Assembly (NCBI RefSeq): GCF_014236855.1
Contig: NZ_CP051261.1
Coordinates: 1,674,001 to 1,738,000, forward strand
Direction of reading: 5' to 3'
DNA: 64,000 nucleotides
Source of the DNA: Xanthomonas sp. SI
GTDB taxonomy: Bacteria; Pseudomonadota; Gammaproteobacteria; Xanthomonadales; Xanthomonadaceae
Shown here in pieces: positions 46,810 through 55,800 of this stretch (its first letter is position 1; each line of letters starts with the position of its first letter). The notes under the pieces were generated by a model. It searched no databases, was not told the origin of the DNA, and saw only the letters and a list, made by a program, of their open reading frames with translations. The translations under genes and the position numbers were made by a program.

Positions 46810-49800
46810 ATGACGATCCTGACTGTCGTCCAGGCCTTGAACGAGCTCGGCATCTTCCCGTACGTGGAGGACGGCAAGCTCAAGACGCGCTCCGATGCGC
46901 CCATTTCCGACTCGGGAGCCATCGCCCTGATCCGTGCCCATCGCGAGGAGCTGATCGAATTCCTTGCCGGAGCGGCGGAAGGGATCAGGCAGACGACGCC
47001 GATCCTGCCGATCTCCAATCGTGCATCGCCTGCACCGCTTTCCTTCGCGCAGCAGCGGCTGTGGTTCATCCACCAGCTCGAGGGCGGCAGTTCCCAATAC
47101 AACATCAATATCAACCTGGTGCTGCGTGGTGCGCTGGACATGGATGCGCTGCGTCGCACGATCGACACGATCGTCGCCAGGCACGAGACCCTGCGTACCC
47201 GCTTCATCCAGGATACCGGGGGCGATGTTGTGCAGTTGCCTGCCGCCGCAGGGCCGGTGCCGGTCACCTTGATCGAACTGGGCGCGCTGCCCGAGCAGGC
47301 GCGTTGGGAGGCGGTGGCCGAGCAAAGCCGCGCCGAGTCGGCGCGCAGTTTCGACCTGGGCGAGCCTCCGCTGTTGCGGGCGACGGTACTGCGTGTGCGC
47401 GCGGACGAACATGTGGTGCTGTTCGTGACCCACCACATCGCCTCCGACGGCTGGTCGAAGGACGTGCTGGTCGAGGAGTTTTGCCAGCTGTACGCCGCGT
47501 TCCATGCCGGTAGCGAGAATCCGCTGCCGGAGTTGCCGGTCCAGTACCGGGACTATGCCGCATGGCAGCGCCATGAACTGTCCGGAAAGGCACTGGAGAC
47601 GCAACTGTCGTGGTGGACGGCGCGGCTGGCAGGCCTGCCCCCGGTCCATGCGTTGCCGCTGTCGTGGCCACGGCCTGCGCAGCAGCGTTTCCACGGCGGC
47701 ATGCTGCGCGTGGATGTCCCTGCTGCCACCGCGCGCAAGGCGCGCGCCTGGTGCGCCACCAAGGGCATGACGCCGTTCGTGCTGATGCACGCCACGTTCG
47801 CGCTGTTGCTGGCGCGGCTGGGCGGGGAGGACGACGTCGCCGTGGGTACGCCGGTGTCCGGGCGCGTGCATCCGGATCTGGAGCATCTGGTCGGCTTCTT
47901 CATCAACACCCTGGTGCTGAGGACGCGCCTCGATCCGGCGCAAGGATTCGGCAATTACGTGGATGCCAGCAAGCGCGAGGTTCTCGAGGCCTTCAACCAC
48001 CAGACCCTTCCATTCGAGCTGTTGGTCGACGCGATCAATCCCGAGCGCAGCCTGAGCTACAGCCCGTTGTTCCAGTTGTTGTTCTCCTACCATAGCGGCA
48101 CGGCACGCGAGATCGTCCTGCCGGGGCTGGAAGTCGACTCGCTGGACCAGGCCGGCAACACCAACCAGTTCGATATGGAATTCAACATCGCCGACGACGG
48201 CGACGGCATGCAGCTGGGCATTTCCTACAACCGAACGCTGTTCGAGACAGGCATGATCGCGCAGCTCGCGTCGAGCTTCTGCGTTCTGCTCGATGCAGCG
48301 CTGGACATGCCCGACTGCCCTGTAGCGGACCTGCCGCTCCTGGATGAGGTCGAGCGCTCGCGCATGCTCGATCGGAACCGCACCGATGTGGCACTCGCGC
48401 ATGGCGGATGCATGCATGAGCGACTGTCCGCGATCGCCGCCGCCCACGCGGATCGGCCAGCAGTCGTCGCCGCCGAGGGGGAGCTTGACTTCCAGGCGCT
48501 GGATCGCGCCGGCAACCGCCTCGCGCACTATCTGGTCGAGCGGGGCGTACGGCCCGGCGACCGTGTCGGCATCTGCCTGCGGCGTTCGCTGGACCTGCCG
48601 GTGGCGCTGCTCGCGGTTCTCAAGGCCGGCGGTGCCTACGTGCCGATTGCGCCGGATACGCCGCAGAACCGTCTCTCGCACATGATCGAGGACGCTGGCA
48701 TCCGTCTGGTACTCACCCACTCCGAGCTGTGGGATGCGCTCTCCTTCGGCGACAGCGACGCCATTCCGATGGATGTCGTCGGGCCGGTACTGGACACGCA
48801 GTCCGGGCACGCGCCTGCGCTGGCGGTCGATGCCGATGCCGTCGCCTACGTCCTGTACACGTCAGGTTCGACCGGCCAGCCCAAGGGCGTGGCGGTGCCG
48901 CACCGTGCGCTGACGAATTACCTGGACTACGCCGCACGCCACTATCTCGGCGGCGGCGTCGCTGCCGGCGTGGTCGCGACACCGTTCGCGTTCGACGCCA
49001 CGGTGACGACCTTGATCGCACCGTGGTGCGCCGGCTTGCCGGTTTGTCTGCTCGACGACGAGAATGAAACCGCGCTGGAGCAATTGCTGGAGTACGCGGC
49101 ACGCCCGCAACCGCTGCTGTTCAAGCTGACACCAGCGCACCTGGATGCGCTGGCGCATCTGTCGCCAGGGCCGGTCGCGGATACGGCGCACCTGCTGGTG
49201 GTCGGTGGCGAACAGCTGGTGGCGCGCGTGCTCGAGCGTTTCCGCGCGCGCGTGCTGCCGAACGCCATCGTGGTGAACGAATACGGTCCGACCGAGGCCA
49301 CGGTCGGCTGTAGCACCTTCGTCTCGCGCCCGCACGACGACCTGTCCGGCGCCGAAGCCGTCCCGATCGGCTGCCCGATCCAGAACACCAGGCTCTACGT
49401 GCTCGACGCGCATGCGCAGCCGGTGCCGGACGGCGTGACGGGCGAGCTGTACATCGGTGGCACGGGCGTGGCCCTCGGCTACCTGAATCAGGAGGCATTG
49501 ACCCGGGCGAGCTTCCTGGCCGATCCATTCGCCGGCCAGGGCCGCATGTACCGCACCGGCGACCTGGTGCGCTGGCGCCGCGATGGAGAGCTGGAATTCG
49601 TCGGCCGTGCCGATGGCCAGGTCAAGCTCAACGGCTTCCGCATTGAGCCGGGCGAGATCGAAGCGGCCCTGCTGGCGCAGGCCGCGGTGGACAATGCGTG
49701 CGCCGTGGTGCATGCCGACAGCGCGGGCAGCAAGCGGTTGGTAGCCTATGTGGTGCCCTGCGGGAAACCGCCTGGCGCCGAGCACGACGAGAGCGAACTC

Positions 49801-52800
49801 GAGCGCTGGCGCTACCAGCGCGTGCGCGAACTGCGCGAGGCGATGCGCCGCAGCCTGCCGGAATACATGCTGCCTGCCGCGTATGTGCTGCTGGAGGCGC
49901 TGCCGCTGACGGCGAACGGCAAAGTCGACCGAGCGGCGTTGCCTGCGCCGGCGAGCGACGATTTCGACAAAGAGACCTTCACCGCAGCGAGTACCGCGAC
50001 CGAAGCGGCGCTGCTGGATATCTGGCGCCACGTGCTGAGACTGGAGATGATCGGCATCGACGATCACTTCTTCCGTATCGGAGGGCACTCGCTGCTGGCC
50101 ACGCGTGTGGTCGGGGAAATCGCCGAACGCCTGCGCCGGCGCGTGCAGGTACGCAGCATGTTCGAATATCCCACAGTGCGCGGGCTGGCTGCCCATATCG
50201 ACGCGCAGGCGGATGTGGACTATCGTCCGATCGAGCCGGTTGCGCACGACGGCGTCCTTCCGCTCTCCTACGGACAACAGCGGCTCTGGTTCATCGACCA
50301 GTTCAGCGGCGGCAGTCGCCAGTATCACATCTCCTCGGCGCTGCGCCTGAAGGGGCCGCTCGACCGCAATGCCTTGCAAGGCGCACTGGACGCGATCGTC
50401 GCGCGCCATGAGGTATTGCGTAGCCGCTTCGTGTCGGCATCCGGGACGGCGTCGCAGATCGTCGACCCTCCGGCACCGGTGCGGATGCATGCGCTCGATC
50501 TCGCGGCCGCGCCGCAGGACCGACGCGAGGCACGGATGGCGGCCATGATCGCCGAAGGCGCCGCAGCGCCGTTCGACCTGTCCGCCGATCCGATGCTGCG
50601 GATGATGCTGGTACGGATGGCGGAGGACGAGCACGTGCTGGGCCTGACCATGCACCACATCGCCTCCGACGGCTGGTCGACCGGCGTTCTGATCCGCGAG
50701 TTCACCCAACTGTACGCGGCATTCGCCCGCGGAGAGCGGCCAGCCTTGCCGCCACTGGCGATCCAGTACGGCGACTTCGTGCATTGGCAGCGGCGTGCGC
50801 TATCGCGCGAGGCGCTGCGGACGCATCTGGAATACTGGAAGCAGCAGCTTGCCGATTTGCCGCGTCTCCATCGCCTGCCGCTCGATCGTGCGCGCCCACC
50901 GCTCCAGGACTACGCCGGCGCCGCGGTGGAGCGTTGCATCGATGTCGAGCTGTCGCGGGCGCTGCGCGACCTGTCCATCCAGCACAGCGTGAGCATGTTC
51001 ATGCTGCTGCGTGCCGCGTTTGCGTTGCTGATCTCGCGCTGGAGCGGCGAGGAAGATGTCGCGATCGCCTCGCCATCGGCCGGCCGTACCCGCCGCGAAC
51101 TGGAACCGTTGGTCGGATTCTTCATCAACAGCCTGATATTGCGCACCGACCTGTCGGGGAACGAAGGATTCGGCGCACTTCTCAGGCAGGTCCGGCGCTC
51201 TACGCTCGATGCGTTCGCGCACCAGGTCGTGCCGTTCGACATGTTGGTCGACGAACTCAAGCCTGAGCGCAGCCTCAACCACGCGCCGCTGGCCCAGATC
51301 AGCTTCACTCTGCACAACTTGGAAGATGCCGTGCTGCAGTTGCCGGACCTGGAAATCTCGCGCGTGGACGACGGCGCTCCCGTCGCCCGCTACGACATCG
51401 AATTGCACGTCTTCGAGATCGACGGCGAACTGCACACGCGCTGGGTCTATGCCACGAGCCTGTTCGATGCATCCACCATCGAGCGCCTGGCCGATAGCTT
51501 CACGGTGCTGCTTCGTGCGGTCGCCGGCGACCCGGACCAACCGACCATGACACTGCCGCTGCTGCCAGCGCACGACGCGGTGGCGCTCGCGCACTGGTCG
51601 CGGCCACGGGCCGAGGCGCTGCCGCAGGCGTGCGCGCAGCACCTGTTCGAGGCCCACGCCGAACGAGCCCCGCAGGCGTTGGCGGTAGCGTTCGAACGGC
51701 AGCGCGTGCGCTACGGGGAACTGAACGTGGTGGCCAATCAGGTGGCGCACTGGCTGCGTGCGCAGGGCGTGGTGCGCGGCGATCGCATCGGCCTGTGCGT
51801 GGAGCGCTCGCCGGAGATGTTGGTGGGATTGCTCGGCATCCTCAAGGCGGGCGCGGCCTATGTGCCGATGGACCCGACGCATCCGCAGGAAAGGCTGGAA
51901 GCGATGCTGGACGCGGCCAAGGTCGAATTGGTATTGACCCAACAGAGCGTGCTGGAGACCTTGCCGATGCTGGGCGAACGCACGGTGTTGCCGTTGGATG
52001 CGGACCTGCGCGAGCTGCTGCTTTCGGCATTTTCCGGCGACAACCCGGAGGCGAGCGAGGTCGGCGCCGGCCCGGACGATGCGGCTTACGCGATCTTCAC
52101 CTCAGGCTCCACCGGGGTGCCCAAGGGGGTGCTCAACACGCATCGCGGAATGGTGAACCTCGCCACATACCAGCGGCGCGAGTTCGGCCTGGACGCAGAC
52201 AGTCGCGTGATGACGTTCGCCTCCATCGGTTTCGACGGCGCGGTGTTCGAATGGCTGATGGCCCTGGCCAGCGGCGCCAGCCTGCACATCTGCCTTGAGG
52301 AAGACCGCAAGTCGCCCGAGCGCCTGGCCCAGTTCCTCGTCGCCGAGCGCATCACCCATGGCTGGATACCGCCCGCACTGCTGGCACAGGTCCCGCTGGA
52401 CCGCGACTACGCGTTGCGCGTACTCATCGTCGCCGGCGAAGCCTGCGAGGAACGCCTGGCGTGGCGGTGGGCGGAGCGCTGCCGTGTGGTGAATTCCTAT
52501 GGCCCCTCGGAAGCCACGGTGGCCGCCACCCACGCCGATATCGTCCCGGGACGGCCGATCGTGCTCGGTCGCGCGCTTCCGAACGTGGAGTTGCGCGTGG
52601 TCAATGGGGCAGGCCAGCCACAACCGGTCGGTGTCGCCGGGGAGCTGATGCTCGGCGGCGCGGGGCTGGCGATCGGCTATCTCGGCCTGCCCGAATTGAC
52701 CGCCGAGCGCTTTCTGGCGCATCCGGATGGCGACGGCCGCCTGTACCGCACCGGCGACTTGGCGCGGTGGAACGAGCGCGGCGAGTTGCAATTCCTTGGC

Positions 52801-55800
52801 CGGGTCGACGACCAGGTCAAGATCCGCGGCTTTCGCATCGAGCTCGGCGAGGTCCAGACCCATTTGCTCGCGCACGCCTTGGTGCGCGAGGCCGTGGCGG
52901 TCGTGCGGGAAGACACTGGCGATCCGCGCTTGGCAGCTTACGTGGTCTGGGCCGACGGTGCCGACAGCGACGAAGAGGCGCTGCTGGCAAGGGTGCTGCG
53001 CGAGCATATGAAGGGTCGCGTGCCGGACTACATGGTGCCGGCGGCCTTCGTGGTGCTGCCCACGATTCCGTTGACCCGCAACGGCAAAGTCGACAGGCGC
53101 CGGCTGCCTAGGCCCAACTACGAAGCACAGCAGGTTTATGTGGCGCCCAGCGGCGACGTCGAGATCCGATTGGCCCAGATCTGGCAGCAGGTGCTGCGTG
53201 TCGAAAAGATCGGGGCGAACGACAACTTCTTCGAGATCGGAGGCGATTCGATCCTGTCGATCCAGGTCGTGTCCCGTGCCAACCAGGCCGGAATCGCGGT
53301 CACCACCAAGCAGCTTTTCGAGGCGCAGACCGTCGCCGAACTGGCGAAGTTGGCGGCGACCGCGCCCGCGCCGCAGGTGAGCGCACCGCAGGAGCCGGTG
53401 CGGGGCGCGCTGCCGCTGTTGCCCATCCATCACCTATTCCTGGGTGCCGAGTCGCGCGATCTCCATCACTACAATCAGGCGGTGCTGCTGATGACGCCGC
53501 AGGACTTCGCCGACGACGCGCTCGCGGCCGTGGTCGAGGCACTGTACCTGCGTCACGACGCGCTGCGCCTGCGCTTCGGCGACGAAACCGGCCAGTGGTT
53601 GGCCACGCATGCGCCGCTAGATGCGGCGATGGTCGCCGACAGCTGCATCGTCGAGGCCCTGCCCGAGGCAGGCGCCGATTTCGACGACCACTTGGCAGCG
53701 CGTTGCACGCATTGGCAACGCGCCTTCGACCTCGGCGCCGGTCCATTGCTGCGTGCGGTGTATTTCCGAGCGCATGATGCGCGGCCCGGTCGCCTGCTCC
53801 TGGTCGTGCACCATATCGTCGTCGATGGCGTGTCCTGGCGAATCCTGCTTTCCGATCTGGACCGCGCCTACGGGCAGCGCCGCGCCGGGCAGTCCATCGA
53901 GCTCGACGCCAAGACGTCGTCGTTCAAGCAATGGGGCGAGGCAATGTCGCACTACGCGACATCGCAGGCCCTGGATGCCGAGCGCGGCTTCTGGCTGCGC
54001 CAGGCCGCGCTCGTGGTGCCGCCGTTGCCCGTGGACCGCCGCATCGACGGCTTCGGCGAAATCGCGAGCACGCGCACGCTCGCCGTCGGCCTCGACGAGG
54101 CGCAGACGCAGGCGCTGCTGCACCGCTGCAACGCGGCCTACCGCACCCGGATCAACGAACTGCTGCTGGCCGGGGTCTATCTCGGCATGCGTGCCTGGAC
54201 CGGCGAAACCGCGCTGCGCATCCGCCTGGAAGGTCACGGCCGCGAACCCTTGTTCGACCATCTCAACACCAGCTCGACCGTGGGCTGGTTCACCAGCGTG
54301 TACCCGCTGACGCTGAGCGTGCCGCACGACGACACCGGCGCGACGATCAAGGCGGTCAAGGAGCAGTGCCGCAGGATTTCTAACAATGGCATCGGTTACG
54401 GCGCGCTGCGCCATCTCGCCCGCGACGCCGAGTTGCTTGCCTGCGACGTCACCGAGCCGGAACTGGAATTCAACTACCTCGGCCAGTTCGACCATGTGCT
54501 GAACCAGGACACCCTGTTCCAGCCGGCCGCCGAAGGCGTGGGCGAGAAGATCTCCGGCCGCCGCCGCCGCATGCACCAGATCGGACTGTCCGGCAAGGTG
54601 TTCGGCGGATGCCTGAACTTCGTGCTCGACTACAGCGACGCGCAGTACGACGTGGCGACGATGCAGCGGTTGGCGACCCTGATCGGTGATGGCTGGAAAC
54701 GCGTGATCACGCATTGCGTTCAGCGCGAAACCGCGGGCTTCACGCCGTCCGACTTCCCGCTGGCCAGCATCGGCCAGGATCGGCTGGATGGGTGGTGCGC
54801 GCGCTATCCATTGCTAGCGCGGCTGTATCCGGCCACGCCGATGCAGGTCGGCCTGCACTTTGAGAGCCAGATCGATCCGTCGACCTATGTCGTGCAGACG
54901 GCGTTGACCTTCCGTGGCACGCTCGATCGCCACGCGTTCCGCCGCGCCTGGCAAGGCGTGGTGCAACGGCACGACATCCTGCGAACCGCCTTCCTCGACG
55001 ACGGGGAGGAGGCGCTGCACCAACTGGTGTCCGCGCAGGCCGAGCTGCCGTGGCACGAAGAGGACTGGCGCTCGCTTGTGCCGCACGAGCAGGAAACCCG
55101 CCTGGAGGCATACCGCCTGCGCGACCGTGAGCGGGGCTTCGACTTCGCGAGCGCGCCGCTGATGCGCATTGCCGTATTCCAGTTGGCCGACGACTGCAGT
55201 CAGGTGCTGTGGACGACCCATCACATCATCGTCGATGGATGGAGCAGCCCGCTGATCCAGCGCGACGTGATCGCCCTGTACCAGGCCGCCGTCGAGGGCC
55301 GTGCAGCCGCGCTGCCCGAGCCGGAGCCGTATGAGCGCTATATCGCCTGGCTGCAGCGGCAGGACGTCGCGGCCGCGCGCGCGCGATGGCGCGAACTGCT
55401 CGGCGAAGTCGAGGGATGCACGCCATTGGCCGCGTTGCGTCAGGATCCCGACGGCGACGCTGTCCCGCGCGAGTTCATGCTCGAACTCGGCCAGGCCGAG
55501 ACCGCCGCGCTGCATCGCCTGGCGCAGGCATGCAGAGTCACGCCGAACACGGTCGTGCAGTGGGCCTGGGCCTATCTGCTGCATCGTTACAGCGGGGCGT
55601 CGCAAGTGGTGTTCGGCGCCACCATTTCCGGCCGTCGGCCGGAGGTGGACGGCATCGAGGACATGGTTGGCCTGTTCATCAACACCGTGCCGGTGCCGGT
55701 GGCATTTGCGCCGGATCTGGCCCTGGCCGACGCGTTGAACGCATTGCAGCGCGATTTCCAGGCGTGCAGCGATCACGGCTACCTGCCGCTGGCGGATATC

